Of a stretch of 54,590 bases of DNA, positions 9,079 to 17,484 are shown in pieces. This DNA comes from Bacillus sp. ISL-55 (GTDB lineage: Bacteria; Bacillota; Bacilli; Bacillales; Cytobacillaceae): contig NZ_JAGGQU010000044.1 of the NCBI RefSeq assembly GCF_018613155.1, forward strand, positions 14,648 through 69,237, in the 5' to 3' direction. The notes beneath the pieces are model-generated. The model was not told where the DNA came from and did not search any database. It saw nothing but the letters and a program-made list of their open reading frames with translations. Position 1 is the first letter of the stretch; every line of letters starts with the position of its first letter. A program made the position numbers and the translations under genes.

Positions 9079-10626
9079 ATGCATTCAGTTGAAGAAGTGC
9101 AAAAGATGTCGGTTGTTGCCCCAGCGACTGGTGAGGTTATTGCCGAAATCGAGGAGACGCCTGTCCATGAAGTTCCGTTCTTCTATCAGGAGGCGAGGAA
9201 GGCTTTTGGGACTTGGAGCAGTCTTGCCATTTCAGAGCGAACGGGATATTTAAGAAAGCTTAAGCAGTTGATGGTCGAGGAAATGGATGAAATAGCAAAA
9301 ATAATCTCAGACGATACAGGCAAGGTATTGACCGAGTCTATCGTAGCCGATATCATGCCTACACTTGATGCAATCGATCATATTATCAAACATGCTGAAA
9401 AGGTTCTTAGCAGGCAAAAAGTTAAAACGCCTTTATTGCTCATCGGGAAAAGATCCTTTGTTGAATATATGCCGCGTGGTGTCGTACTTGTAATATCACC
9501 TTGGAATTATCCACTGCAGCTGGCGATGGTACCGATGATCAGCGCTCTGGCAGGAGGGAATTCTGTCATTCTGAAGCCATCAGAGGTGACTCCGCTTGTT
9601 GGTACATGCATCGAAGACTTATTCCGGCGCTCTGGATTCCCGGAAGGAACTGTACAGGTGGCTCATGGCGGCAAGGAAGTTGGTGCTGCATTCACATCGG
9701 GGAAGCCGGATTACATCTTCTTTACAGGCTCTGTCCGTACAGGGAAGATCATCCAGCAGCAGGCTGCGAAGGATTTGATTCCAACAACGCTTGAGCTCGG
9801 CGGCAAGGATCCGATGATTGTATTTGAGGATGCCAATCTCGACAGGGCAGTTAAGGCAGCTGCTTGGGGGGCTTTTACAAACAGCGGCCAGGTTTGTATG
9901 AGCGCTGAGCGGTTATATGTGCAACGGTCAATTTATGGAGAGTTCCTTGAAAGACTGAAAAAAGAAGTGAATTCTCTTCAGCAGGGAAACGATATAAATT
10001 CAGATGTTGGGTCAATGACTTTTCCTGCCCAGAAAGATGTGGTGAGAGAACAGCTGGATGAAGCACTTGAACGGGGAGCGAAATTGGAAACTGGATTGAA
10101 ACCTTCTGAATGGAAGGAAGGCATGTTCCTGCCGCTTACCGTCATTACTGAAGTCGAGCAAGACATGAAAATCATCCAGGAAGAATCTTTCGGCCCATTG
10201 CTTCCTGTTGTCCCATTCAATACGGAAGAAGAAGCAATAGCATATGCTAACGGAACCGTGTATGGACTAAATGCAAGTGTCTGGACCCAGGATAAAGCGA
10301 AGGCCCGTCGCGTCGCTTCCAAACTGGTTTCTGGAGCTGTCGTCATCAACGACGTGCTTATTACTGTAGCCAACCATGGTCTCCCTTTCGGTGGCACTAA
10401 GGAAAGCGGCATAGGCCGATATCATTCAGAGGCAGGTTTAAGGATCTTCTGTCATGAAAAAGCAATCATGGAAGACATGGGTTTTATGAAATCTGAAATT
10501 CAATGGTATCCGTATAAAGGTAAATATCCGTTGTTCCTAAATTTATTCAAAAGCTATTTTGCCGAAAAAAGAGATTGGCCCAATTTCGCTAAAAATTATA
10601 TCGCCCTCTTAAAAAATAACAAATAA
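9079..10626 (+). CDS. Aldehyde dehydrogenase
   Basis: NAD(P)+-dependent ALDH superfamily enzyme of 515 aa, oxidising an aldehyde to the acid. Visible motifs: ISPWNYPLQL (cofactor side) near 140, FTGSVRTGKII near 215, the general base Glu239 in LELGGKDP, and the catalytic Cys273 in NSGQVCMSAERL. It has a C-terminal extension of about 40 residues beyond the usual end (IQWYPYKGKYPLFLNLFKSY), basic and aromatic, which could contact membrane. It is probably co-transcribed with the upstream SDR from the cre-controlled promoter and ends at its own terminator. Reading the pair as fatty-aldehyde metabolism is inference. Confidence 0.92.
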   Translation: MHSVEEVQKMSVVAPATGEVIAEIEETPVHEVPFFYQEARKAFGTWSSLAISERTGYLRKLKQLMVEEMDEIAKIISDDTGKVLTESIVADIMPTLDAIDHIIKHAEKVLSRQKVKTPLLLIGKRSFVEYMPRGVVLVISPWNYPLQLAMVPMISALAGGNSVILKPSEVTPLVGTCIEDLFRRSGFPEGTVQVAHGGKEVGAAFTSGKPDYIFFTGSVRTGKIIQQQAAKDLIPTTLELGGKDPMIVFEDANLDRAVKAAAWGAFTNSGQVCMSAERLYVQRSIYGEFLERLKKEVNSLQQGNDINSDVGSMTFPAQKDVVREQLDEALERGAKLETGLKPSEWKEGMFLPLTVITEVEQDMKIIQEESFGPLLPVVPFNTEEEAIAYANGTVYGLNASVWTQDKAKARRVASKLVSGAVVINDVLITVANHGLPFGGTKESGIGRYHSEAGLRIFCHEKAIMEDMGFMKSEIQWYPYKGKYPLFLNLFKSYFAEKRDWPNFAKNYIALLKNNK

Positions 10627-10631
10627 TATTC

Positions 10632-10664
10632 AACCGTCCCGTTACTATACTAGGGGCGGTTTTA
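10632..10664 (+). terminator. Terminator of the SDR-ALDH pair
   Basis: AACCGTCCC / GGGGCGGTT stem (one G-U), 12-nt loop, then TTTATT. Confidence 0.65.
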
Positions 10665-10916
10665 TTAATTTTGCCGAATTTTCCTATCCAGCTTATTGGT
10701 TACCGTTTAAAAATATACAACATGAATCGGGTAATTTTCACGAAAAAGATTTAACAAATAACTGGAAAAATGATAATTCGAAGCACAAATTGGACAATCT
10801 AAAACAAGTAGCAAAATGCGCAGCAAAATGTAATTCCAGGTGATGTTCTTTTGACACTGTGGAAAAACTAGCATTCATAAAGGCACCAATAATAAGACTA
10901 AAGGATGAAGCGTGAC

Positions 10917-11390
10917 GTGGCGATTAAAAAGAACTTAACCAAACTAGAAGCGGTAATGTGGAGCATCGCACTGCCAGGGTTTGCCCAGCTGCTGACGGGG
11001 AACCTTGTAAAGGGCATTTTATTTGTCCTGCTAGAGTTCCTTGTTAACGTTTATAGTAATTTTAACAAAGGGATAATGTACAGCTTCCTTGGGGAGACGG
11101 AAAAGGCTATGCATGTCATGGACTTCCAGTGGCTGATGTTTTACCCATGTTTATATATGTTCGCCATGTGGGATGCGTATAGAAGCGTGATGCCGGAGGA
11201 AGAGAAAATCACCTTTTTGCCTTTTGTTTTCTCGGCCTATTTCGTAACAGTTGGTTTGATGATATCACCGAAGATAAAAATACTCGGATTATTTCCAGGG
11301 CCAGTTTTCCTTCCCATGCTTTTTGTCATTCCCGGAGTGATTACCGGATTCTTGATCAGGAAGTTATTACTTAAGTTTTATTACAACTAG
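10917..11390 (+). CDS. Small multi-pass membrane protein, unknown function
   Basis: About 157 aa with four or five hydrophobic segments. Near the N-terminus it has LPGFAQLLTGNLVKG, resembling the PGxGQ-L-xG-x-KG motif of TM2/NINE-type small membrane proteins; the C-terminus is basic (RKLLLKFYYN). I do not recognise a family. The start is uncertain: GTG 10917 is well spaced from AAAGGA (10900-10905), whereas the ATG at 10905 overlaps that ribosome site. It is flanked by the ALDH terminator and a long leader, so it seems monocistronic. Confidence 0.7.
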   Translation: MAIKKNLTKLEAVMWSIALPGFAQLLTGNLVKGILFVLLEFLVNVYSNFNKGIMYSFLGETEKAMHVMDFQWLMFYPCLYMFAMWDAYRSVMPEEEKITFLPFVFSAYFVTVGLMISPKIKILGLFPGPVFLPMLFVIPGVITGFLIRKLLLKFYYN

Positions 11391-11588
11391 AATACATATT
11401 GCGCCTTTCTGCATGGGAGAAATCTTTAATTGTTATTTGCTCCCGGTGGTATGGTCCTTTATGTGGACCATGCCAATAAATCAGAACAGGATGGGAAGAT
11501 TGCAGCCTGAAGTCGCCGTTGCCACATTAATTTTTTTTACAAGCTAAAATTCCTTGTAATATCTTATATATCAACAATATTCTTAATA

Positions 11589-11622
11589 CTTCGGTCAAAT
11601 TTTGACTGAAGCTTTTTATTTT
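11589..11622 (+). terminator. Terminator-like hairpin upstream of the DUF5667 gene
   Basis: CTTCGGTCAAA / TTTGACTGAAG, then CTTTTTATTTTTTT. It could end transcripts from the membrane-protein gene or attenuate the downstream leader. Confidence 0.6.
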
Positions 11623-11632
11623 TTTCTAAAAA

Positions 11633-11661
11633 ACCCCCATAACATAGTAAGCGCAAACGTA
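11633..11661 (+). promoter_or_regulatory. Possible SigI-type promoter
   Basis: ACCCCC (11633-11638) followed 19 nt later by CGTA. The B. subtilis SigI consensus, as I recall it, is ACCCCC (-35) and CGAA (-10), so the -35 is perfect and the -10 has one mismatch. The downstream gene is the neighbour of sigI. The spacing is not verified. Confidence 0.3.
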
Positions 11662-11714
11662 ACCTTGTAGTGATTAAAGCGGCCGCTCCTAAAAACTTAC
11701 GAGGTGAACTGAGA

Positions 11715-12884
11715 ATGAAGAAACTTTCTAACCAAGAGATGAAAAAAATCGCCAAGAGTACATTGGCTTTAGTGCTTGCTGGAACATTTACATTTTCCCC
11801 TGTTGCAATGGCAGAAGAGAACAGTTCTGAGGTTGAAACGGTAGAACTGCAGAATGTAAGCCCTGAGGAGCTTGAAGAAGCAAAGACACAGGTCGATGAG
11901 CTTCAAGAAATCAACCCATCTTTGATACCGGGAGATTTCTTCTACTTTGCTAAAATTGCACTTGAGAAAATCAGGCTTGCATTCACATTTGATAACGCTA
12001 AAGAAGCAGAATTGCTTGCTACATATGCAGCTGAACGCCTTCAAGAGGCAGGAGCTTTATTCGCTGAAGGGAAAGAAGACGAAGCCCTTGAAGTGATCGA
12101 AGCTGCTGTACAATACATGGAAACTTCACAGGGAATTGTGGATGAAGAAGTATCACAAGAAGAGGTTGCTGATACTGAAGAAGGAACAGAGGTTGAAGAG
12201 GGTACAACATCTGATGAAGATACAGAGGAAGCAGATTCTTCAGAATCGACTGAAGATGGAGAAGAGCCTGCTGACGATGTTGTAGCTGAAGAGCCTGGCG
12301 ATGAGGAAGGGTCTGAGGAAGAAGATGTTGTAAGTGAAGATCCTTTCGAAGAAATCGAAGGAATGCTCAGACAGAATATCATTGCATTAAAAGCGGCGAT
12401 GGAACACGTTGGCAATGAAAATGCAAGAGCGCAACTTCAAAAGAACATTGACAAGACATATGCTAAGATGGCAAAGAAATTGGCTAAATTAGAAGAAAAA
12501 TATGCAGAGAAGCCTGTTGAGGAAGAAGATACACAAACAACTGAGCCGGTAGAACTAGAACCAGTGGTTGAGCCAGATCTATTGCCTGCTGATGAAACAC
12601 CAGTTGTTGAAGAGCCTGCTGAAGAAACAATGCCTGTAAATGACGACACAACTGTAGTACCGGTAGTGTCACCAAAAGCTGAGAAAGAAAAAGCCAAACA
12701 AGAGCGTAAGGCACAAAAGGCTGTTGAAAAACAGGAACGCAACGAAGCTAAACAGCAAAAGAAAGAAGAAAAACACCAGGCTAAGCAAGATAAGAAACAA
12801 GAAAAGAATACAAAGAAACATGAAAATAAAGGCAATGGAAATGGCAAAGGTAACGGTCACGGAAAAGGTAACGATAAAAACTAA
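11715..12884 (+). CDS. Secreted DUF5667-domain protein with acidic linker and basic tail
   Basis: 389 aa. A Sec signal peptide (residues 1-33, cleavage likely after VAMA) is followed by a DUF5667-type helical region (about 55-135: LIPGDFFYFAKIALEKIRLA...). Then come a long Glu/Asp/Ser-rich linker, a second helical stretch near 215-260, a Pro/Glu/Val segment, and a highly basic coiled-coil-like tail ending in Gly-Asn-Lys repeats (KGNGNGKGNGHGKG). The start is ATG 11715 after GAGGTGA; an upstream in-frame ATG lacks a ribosome site. Its tail resembles that of RsgI, encoded two genes on, suggesting both act in the cell wall. Function unknown. Confidence 0.85.
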   Translation: MKKLSNQEMKKIAKSTLALVLAGTFTFSPVAMAEENSSEVETVELQNVSPEELEEAKTQVDELQEINPSLIPGDFFYFAKIALEKIRLAFTFDNAKEAELLATYAAERLQEAGALFAEGKEDEALEVIEAAVQYMETSQGIVDEEVSQEEVADTEEGTEVEEGTTSDEDTEEADSSESTEDGEEPADDVVAEEPGDEEGSEEEDVVSEDPFEEIEGMLRQNIIALKAAMEHVGNENARAQLQKNIDKTYAKMAKKLAKLEEKYAEKPVEEEDTQTTEPVELEPVVEPDLLPADETPVVEEPAEETMPVNDDTTVVPVVSPKAEKEKAKQERKAQKAVEKQERNEAKQQKKEEKHQAKQDKKQEKNTKKHENKGNGNGKGNGHGKGNDKN

Positions 12885-12905
12885 TTCATAATGAACAATA
12901 GACTC

Positions 12906-12935
12906 GAAAAGGTAGCCATCTGTGGCTATCTTTTC
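12906..12935 (+). terminator. Terminator of the DUF5667 gene
   Basis: AAAAGGTAGCCA / TGGCTATCTTTT stem, 4-nt loop, U-rich 3' arm. It separates this gene from sigI. Confidence 0.75.
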
Positions 12936-13002
12936 ACTGCCTAACCACATAAAGATTAATTGACAGTCATGATATAATGTGGGGAGAAAAGAGGTGAGGC
13001 TA

Positions 13003-13749
13003 TTGCTAAGTTTATTGTTCATGGCAAAGAAAAAGCGCAGGCCACTGGAAGAAACTGTAGAGAAAATCCACCAGGGGGATGCTGCTTTAAGAGAAGAATT
13101 AATTGATTCATATAAGCCATTTATCGCGAAGACTGTTTCGTCTGTCTGCAAGAGATACATACATGAGTCGGACGATGAATTTAGCATTGGCCTCATTGCT
13201 TTTAATGAGGCAATCCAGAAATATTCTTCTGAAAAAGGGAATTCATTATTAAGTTTTGCAGAAGTGATGATTAAGCGGAGGGTAATTGATTATATCCGCC
13301 AGCAGAGCCGGAATCAAAACCTGAGCTTCAACATATACAATGATCCAAATGAGGAAGAACAGCAAAGATCGACAATTGAAGATGAGCTTTCTCTCGATGA
13401 TTTCCGAAGAAAAACAGAACAGGAACTAAGAAGAGAAGAGATTATTCAATTTCAGTCGATATTAAAAGATTTTGACCTATCTTTCCAGGATTTGCTCGAG
13501 CAGTCGCCGAAGCATGCAGATGCCCGGAAGAACGCTATGCTTGTTGCAAAGTCCATGGTTGAGAACGAGGAACTAAAGAATTTACTTCTAGATAAAAAGC
13601 GTCTTCCAATCAAGCAACTGGAAGACATGGTCAATGTCAGCAGAAAAACCATAGAGAGAAACAGAAAATATATCATTGCAATTGCACTTATTTTAATTGG
13701 GGATTATGTATATTTAAAGGATTATATTAAAGGGGTGTTAGAGACATGA
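13003..13749 (+). CDS. sigI: RNA polymerase sigma factor SigI
   Basis: Alternative sigma factor for heat and envelope stress, 248 aa. Region 2 is clear (KPFIAKTVSSVCKRYIHESDDEFSIGLIAFNEAIQKYS near 35-75, then IDYIRQQSRN), with an HTH-like C-terminal region (IKQLEDMVNVSRKTIERNRKYI). The start is TTG 13003 with GAGGTGAGG just upstream, giving MLSLLF, which matches the N-terminus of B. subtilis SigI as I remember it; a further-upstream ATG at 12979 lies before the ribosome site. An extended -10 (TGATATAAT, 12970-12978) precedes it. It overlaps rsgI by 4 bp, so translation is coupled. Confidence 0.95.
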   Translation: MLSLLFMAKKKRRPLEETVEKIHQGDAALREELIDSYKPFIAKTVSSVCKRYIHESDDEFSIGLIAFNEAIQKYSSEKGNSLLSFAEVMIKRRVIDYIRQQSRNQNLSFNIYNDPNEEEQQRSTIEDELSLDDFRRKTEQELRREEIIQFQSILKDFDLSFQDLLEQSPKHADARKNAMLVAKSMVENEELKNLLLDKKRLPIKQLEDMVNVSRKTIERNRKYIIAIALILIGDYVYLKDYIKGVLET

Positions 13750-14822
13750 GAAAAGGGGTTATCCTTGAAATCAATGATCTTTACCTAACATTGTTGACCC
13801 CCGAAGGCGAGTTTTTACGGGCCCGAAAGCTTCAACAAGATTATCAGGTAGGAGAAGAAATTCATTTTTTTCCAGAAACGCTAACTGTTAAGAAGAAAAG
13901 ATTCAATCTATCGTTTTTAAATAGCTATAAGGCAAGGAGTATTGCGCTTGCAGCAGTATTTATGCTTGCCATGACTGCGCTAGTTCCTGCGTATCAAAAC
14001 GGACAGGTTTACGCATATATGTCCATTGATGTGAATCCAAGCATTGAATTGGCAGTCAATGATGATTTAAAGGTCCTTCGCCTGAAAGGGTATAATCCAG
14101 AAGGGGAAGAAATCATTGGGGAATTAAAAGACTGGAAAAAGAAGGATGCAGCCGTGGTTGCAGAGATGATCATTGAGGAAATCAAGGATGAAGGTTTCTT
14201 AAAACAAGAAAAAGACGTTGTCATCGCGACTGTTCATAATAAGAAAGCTAAAGCATCTGTGGACCAAACACTTGAAAAGAAGATATCAGAAATAAAAAAA
14301 TCAACACAAAATGAAAACTTAAACCTTAAGGTAATGGAAGCAACAATTGAAGACAGAGAGAAGGCACAAAAGCAGGGTGTTACGACTGGTGTATACAAAG
14401 AAAAGCAAAAGGAAACGCTGAAGCCTGCAGGCAAGCCGGATGAAAAGCAAAAAGCCAAACCAGAGTCTGGAAAGAAAGAGCCTGTTCCTTCTGTTGTTCC
14501 ACAGCCCGAAAAGAAGGAACCACCAGGTCAAATGAAGAAGAAAGATCCTCAGGTTCCAAATGAAAAACCGGACAAGGCGAAACTGCCTGAACAAGATAAA
14601 GCCAAAGGAAATAACAATCCCGGAAAGAACGGTAATGGCCAGGATAACAAGAAGAATTGGCAGGGGAACAACAACCCACATGCTGATAAAGGCAATAACA
14701 ATCAAAATGGCCAGAGCAGAAAACAATTTAATGATGAAAAAAAGTCTCGCAGCCAACAGAGCCAAAAAAGTGACAGCAGGGGCCAATCCGGGAAAAATAA
14801 AGACAATCCTGGAAATAAATAG
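13746..14822 (+). CDS. rsgI: Anti-sigma-I factor RsgI
   Basis: Single-pass membrane anti-sigma factor that holds SigI inactive, 358 aa. The cytoplasmic RsgI_N domain is about residues 1-55, one membrane segment 64-82, then the conserved extracytoplasmic region with SIDVNPSIEL (93-102). RsgI-type SEAL domains are known to self-cleave at an Asn-Pro bond; Asn97-Pro98 is the candidate here. The last ~150 residues are disordered and rich in Lys, Pro, Gln and Asn (GNNNPGKNGNGQDNKKN), plausibly a wall-interacting sensor. The ATGA overlap with sigI fits stoichiometric synthesis. Confidence 0.95.
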   Translation: MRKGVILEINDLYLTLLTPEGEFLRARKLQQDYQVGEEIHFFPETLTVKKKRFNLSFLNSYKARSIALAAVFMLAMTALVPAYQNGQVYAYMSIDVNPSIELAVNDDLKVLRLKGYNPEGEEIIGELKDWKKKDAAVVAEMIIEEIKDEGFLKQEKDVVIATVHNKKAKASVDQTLEKKISEIKKSTQNENLNLKVMEATIEDREKAQKQGVTTGVYKEKQKETLKPAGKPDEKQKAKPESGKKEPVPSVVPQPEKKEPPGQMKKKDPQVPNEKPDKAKLPEQDKAKGNNNPGKNGNGQDNKKNWQGNNNPHADKGNNNQNGQSRKQFNDEKKSRSQQSQKSDSRGQSGKNKDNPGNK

Positions 14823-14833
14823 TTAATTGTAAA

Positions 14834-14860
14834 AGTCCGGAATTTACTCCGGACTTTTTT
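14834..14860 (+). terminator. Terminator of sigI-rsgI
   Basis: AGTCCGGA / TCCGGACT, 6-nt loop, T6 run. Confidence 0.95.
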
Positions 14861-14928
14861 CCATGTTCATATTCAATTGTGTTTTTGGAGATAGTGGATA
14901 TGCTACATACAATAATTACTCCGTCAAT

Positions 14929-15132
14929 TTATTGCCGGTTTTGGCCAGAGATCTGTGCCTGAGCTTGCTGAACAAGGCGTTTCGTGATTTCTCCTCCGAC
15001 TGAGCCATTTGCTCTTGAGACGGTATCGGAACCAAGGTTCACTCCAAATTCCTGAGCGATCTCATATTTAACCTGGTCCATGAATTGTTCAACGCCTGGA
15101 ACCAGCAATTTATTTGAATTACGAGCCATCAT
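14929..15132 (-). CDS. sspD: Small acid-soluble spore protein, alpha/beta type
   Basis: 67 aa. DNA-saturating protein of dormant spores, made in the forespore and degraded by GPR at germination. Diagnostic segments are [12 protein letters not shown] (GPR-cleavage region) and [18 protein letters not shown]. It starts at the first of two ATGs (15132) after GAGGAG; the upstream in-frame TTG lacks spacing. It lies between rsgI and ktrD, as sspD does in B. subtilis, and the symbol rests on that synteny. A weak SigG-like promoter (TGAATT, then TATCTA about 18 nt on, minus strand) may precede it. Confidence 0.93.
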   Translation of the reverse strand: MMARNSNKLLVPGVEQFMDQVKYEIAQEFGVNLGSDTVSRANGSVGGEITKRLVQQAQAQISGQNRQ

Positions 15133-15150
15133 TATCAACTCCTCTGTTAG

Positions 15151-15176
15151 TATACAGAGAAAAATTTCTCTGTATA
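15151..15176 (-). promoter_or_regulatory. Perfect 12-bp inverted repeat in the SASP leader
   Basis: TATACAGAGAAA, AA, TTTCTCTGTATA, ending about 9 nt before the SASP ribosome site (minus strand). It could be an mRNA-stabilising 5' hairpin or an operator. Confidence 0.6.
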
Positions 15177-15403
15177 GATAGTTTGAACATTGCAGGTGAA
15201 TTCATAAGTGGTAATCTTTTATTCTTTTGGATAATGTTTACCTGATTTTTTGGCTATGTTAAGGCTTAAGGGTGAGATTGGACACTGTTGATTCTTCCGG
15301 AAGGCATATAGTATGATTGGAAACTGCAAGAAAATACTTTATTAATCAGATGATATTCTTTATCATAGGTATGGTAAATTAATCAGGGCTGAAAGGAAGC
15401 ACT

Positions 15404-16759
15404 ATGTGGATTAACATTAGAAGAAAATTAAACAAATTATCTCCAGCGCAAATTATCGTTGCGTATTATATGATTGCGGTATTAGTCTCGATGAGCTTAT
15501 TAAGTTTGCCTATTGCCATACAGCCCGGGGCAAAATGGTCTTTCATGGATGCGTTATTCACTGCCGCAAGTGCTGTCAGCGTAACCGGACTTTCGGTAAT
15601 AACAATCCACGAAACGTTTACTGTGCAGGGGATTTTTATCCTCATGTTTGTCCTGCAGTTCGGCGGGATTGGCGTCATGGCACTTGGCACATTTTTCTGG
15701 CTGATTATTAGGAAGAAAATAGGGCTGAAGGAACGAAGATTAATCATGATGGACCAGAACCAGACTTCGATGTCAGGGCTCGTTAAAATGCTGAAAGAAA
15801 TCCTTATAATCATAGTCATTATTGAATTGATCGGTGCACTGCTATTGGGTTTATATTTCTTAAAATACTATCCGACATGGCAAGAAGCCTTTCTTCACGG
15901 CCTTTTCGCATCCATTAGTGCGACAACCAATGGAGGGTTTGATATTACCGGAGCCTCCATGATCCCATATGCTCAGGATTATTTTGTGGTTACAATCAAT
16001 ATACTATTGATTACGCTTGGTGCGATTGGATTCCCAGTACTGGTCGAATTGAAGAGCTTCCTTTTCAGAAGCAAGAAAAGTGGTCCATTCCGTTTCTCTC
16101 TATTTCTTAAGATTACTACGCTTACATTCCTTGCCCTGCTTATCTTTGGAACAGTTGCGATATGGGTACTGGAATATAATCATTTCTTGTCCGACAAATC
16201 CCTGTTGGATTCATTCTTTTATGCCTTTTTCCAATCCACGACAACCAGAAGTGGTGGTTTGGCGACAATGGATGTGAATGATTTTACTGATCCTACCTTA
16301 TTCCTGATGGCAGCTTTGATGTTTATCGGGGCGTCACCGAGTTCGGTCGGCGGAGGGATCCGGACAACAACTTTTGCGTTAAACCTCTTGTTCCTTTACC
16401 ACTTTGCACGGGGGAGAAGGGCAATCAAAATATTCAATAGAGAATTGCATCAGGATGATATAATCAAGTCATTGGTTGTATCCATCATGGCTGTTCTTAT
16501 TTGTTTCTTTGCGGTCCTTATTTTGATGGTGACAGAAAATCAGGCGCTATTGGCGATCATATTTGAAGTCGCATCGGCTTTTGGAACAACTGGGCTATCC
16601 ATGGGAATTACCCCAGAGCTATCGAATACAGGGAAAATGGTCCTGATTATTCTGATGTTCATCGGAAGGGTTGGTGTTATTTCTTTCTTGTTAATCATTG
16701 GAGGGAAAACAGAGAAAGAAGCCATTCACTATCCGCAAGAACGAGTGATCATAGGTTAA
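15404..16759 (+). CDS. ktrD: Potassium transporter membrane subunit, KtrD-like
   Basis: Trk/Ktr/HKT-family K+ channel-like subunit (451 aa) that would pair with a cytoplasmic RCK gating subunit (KtrC) encoded elsewhere. Four M1-P-M2 repeats are visible, with P-loop filter segments such as SAVSVTGLSVI, SATTNGGFDI, STTTRSGGLAT and SAFGTTGLSMG; the single Gly of each is the K+-coordinating position. The order sigI-rsgI-sspD-...-ktrD copies B. subtilis, favouring KtrD over KtrB. B. subtilis has ykrK and htpX in between; they are absent here. Confidence 0.88.
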   Translation: MWINIRRKLNKLSPAQIIVAYYMIAVLVSMSLLSLPIAIQPGAKWSFMDALFTAASAVSVTGLSVITIHETFTVQGIFILMFVLQFGGIGVMALGTFFWLIIRKKIGLKERRLIMMDQNQTSMSGLVKMLKEILIIIVIIELIGALLLGLYFLKYYPTWQEAFLHGLFASISATTNGGFDITGASMIPYAQDYFVVTINILLITLGAIGFPVLVELKSFLFRSKKSGPFRFSLFLKITTLTFLALLIFGTVAIWVLEYNHFLSDKSLLDSFFYAFFQSTTTRSGGLATMDVNDFTDPTLFLMAALMFIGASPSSVGGGIRTTTFALNLLFLYHFARGRRAIKIFNRELHQDDIIKSLVVSIMAVLICFFAVLILMVTENQALLAIIFEVASAFGTTGLSMGITPELSNTGKMVLIILMFIGRVGVISFLLIIGGKTEKEAIHYPQERVIIG

Positions 16760-16765
16760 AGACAA

Positions 16766-16793
16766 AAATCCGGGTTATCCCGGATTTTTTTTG
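16766..16793 (+). terminator. Terminator of ktrD
   Basis: ATCCGGG / CCCGGAT with TTAT loop, then T8. Confidence 0.9.
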
Positions 16794-16837
16794 TACACTT
16801 TATATATTAATTGCCCTATTGCGTGACGAGATTTTAT

Positions 16838-17185
16838 TTAGTCCTGGCCTTTGCTCACATCTTTTGTAGGATGCATGAATGGATAGGCCTGCGGCTTTCT
16901 TTTTTCCTCCAGAAGCTCTCTGTTTTCTGCTGTGTTCCAGCCAATATCGTTGGTAGGATGAACCCATTCATCTCCAGCCATGACAGCCGGATCGGTCTCA
17001 TCAGACCAATTCTCAAGAGGGGAGTTGTCGGACGCGTAAAGGCTGTCTCCAATGATGACGCCATGCTCATTCTCGAAAGGCCCCTTCATTTCAATGCCAG
17101 TGTCCTTGAAGCTAGGAGCGTTAATTTGGTGAGGCAAGGTTTCCTCAATATCCAATGGTTTTAGCTCTCGTTCTTTTCGTTCCAT
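16838..17185 (-). CDS. DUF3905-like conserved hypothetical protein
   Basis: 115 aa, soluble, rich in Asn, Asp, Glu and Trp (GVIIGDSLYASDNSPLENW, then DEWVHPTNDIGWNTAENREL). I associate this pattern with the DUF3905 family of Bacillus, known only in spore formers as far as I recall; function unknown. The start is ATG 17185 with a strong AAGGAGGAG. Placement beside SASP and other tiny genes would suit a sporulation role, but nothing here proves that. Confidence 0.75.
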   Translation of the reverse strand: MERKERELKPLDIEETLPHQINAPSFKDTGIEMKGPFENEHGVIIGDSLYASDNSPLENWSDETDPAVMAGDEWVHPTNDIGWNTAENRELLEEKRKPQAYPFMHPTKDVSKGQD

Positions 17186-17322
17186 TTTAGCTCCTCCTTT
17201 TTGAGCTTATTTTTTGTTTCATTCTGTTTTTTATCAAGAAATCCGCTTTGTAAAATTAGGTAATCAAATCAGTACATAGCTAATCTTTTATTGAAAAAAA
17301 TAAGAGTATGGAGGTGGTTAGA

Positions 17323-17484
17323 ATGGCTAAACGGAAGGCAGAAAGAAATGCTTTGGCTAAATATACAAACACACCTAAGAAAAACCTTCAGGAGAGCGAA
17401 TTCTCTGCAGAGTTTGCACACGGTGAAGATCCTGGCAAATTTGCAAACAGAAATTCAAAGCAAGGCAGGAAAGGAAGAGCGTAA
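17323..17484 (+). CDS. Small basic protein (53 aa), unknown
   Basis: It starts with ATG after a strong GGAGGT (17310-17315). The product begins MAKRKAERNALAKYTN, continues FSAEFAHGEDPGKFAN and ends KQGRKGRA; it is hydrophilic, Lys/Arg/Asn-rich, with no Cys or membrane segment. This composition and the EFA core recall minor spore proteins (SspO/YfhE-like), but I cannot name the family. Its stop overlaps the start of the next small gene (TAATG), indicating coupled translation. The longer frame over the same DNA lacks a ribosome site. Confidence 0.75.
   Translation: MAKRKAERNALAKYTNTPKKNLQESEFSAEFAHGEDPGKFANRNSKQGRKGRA

Larger units (their letters stand above)
11391..11714 (+). other. 324-bp gene-free stretch before the DUF5667 gene
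   Basis: It holds a stable hairpin GGTATGGTCC / GGACCATGCC (11448-11474), a G-rich segment (11490-11520) that I cannot place in a known riboswitch class, a terminator-like hairpin at 11589-11622, and a possible SigI-type promoter at 11633. No reading frame with a ribosome site was seen. Confidence 0.5.

Noticed and set aside
12437-12847. Cys/Ser/Phe-rich minus-strand frame in the DUF5667 gene
   Set aside because: Complement of low-complexity Lys/Glu codons; not a gene.
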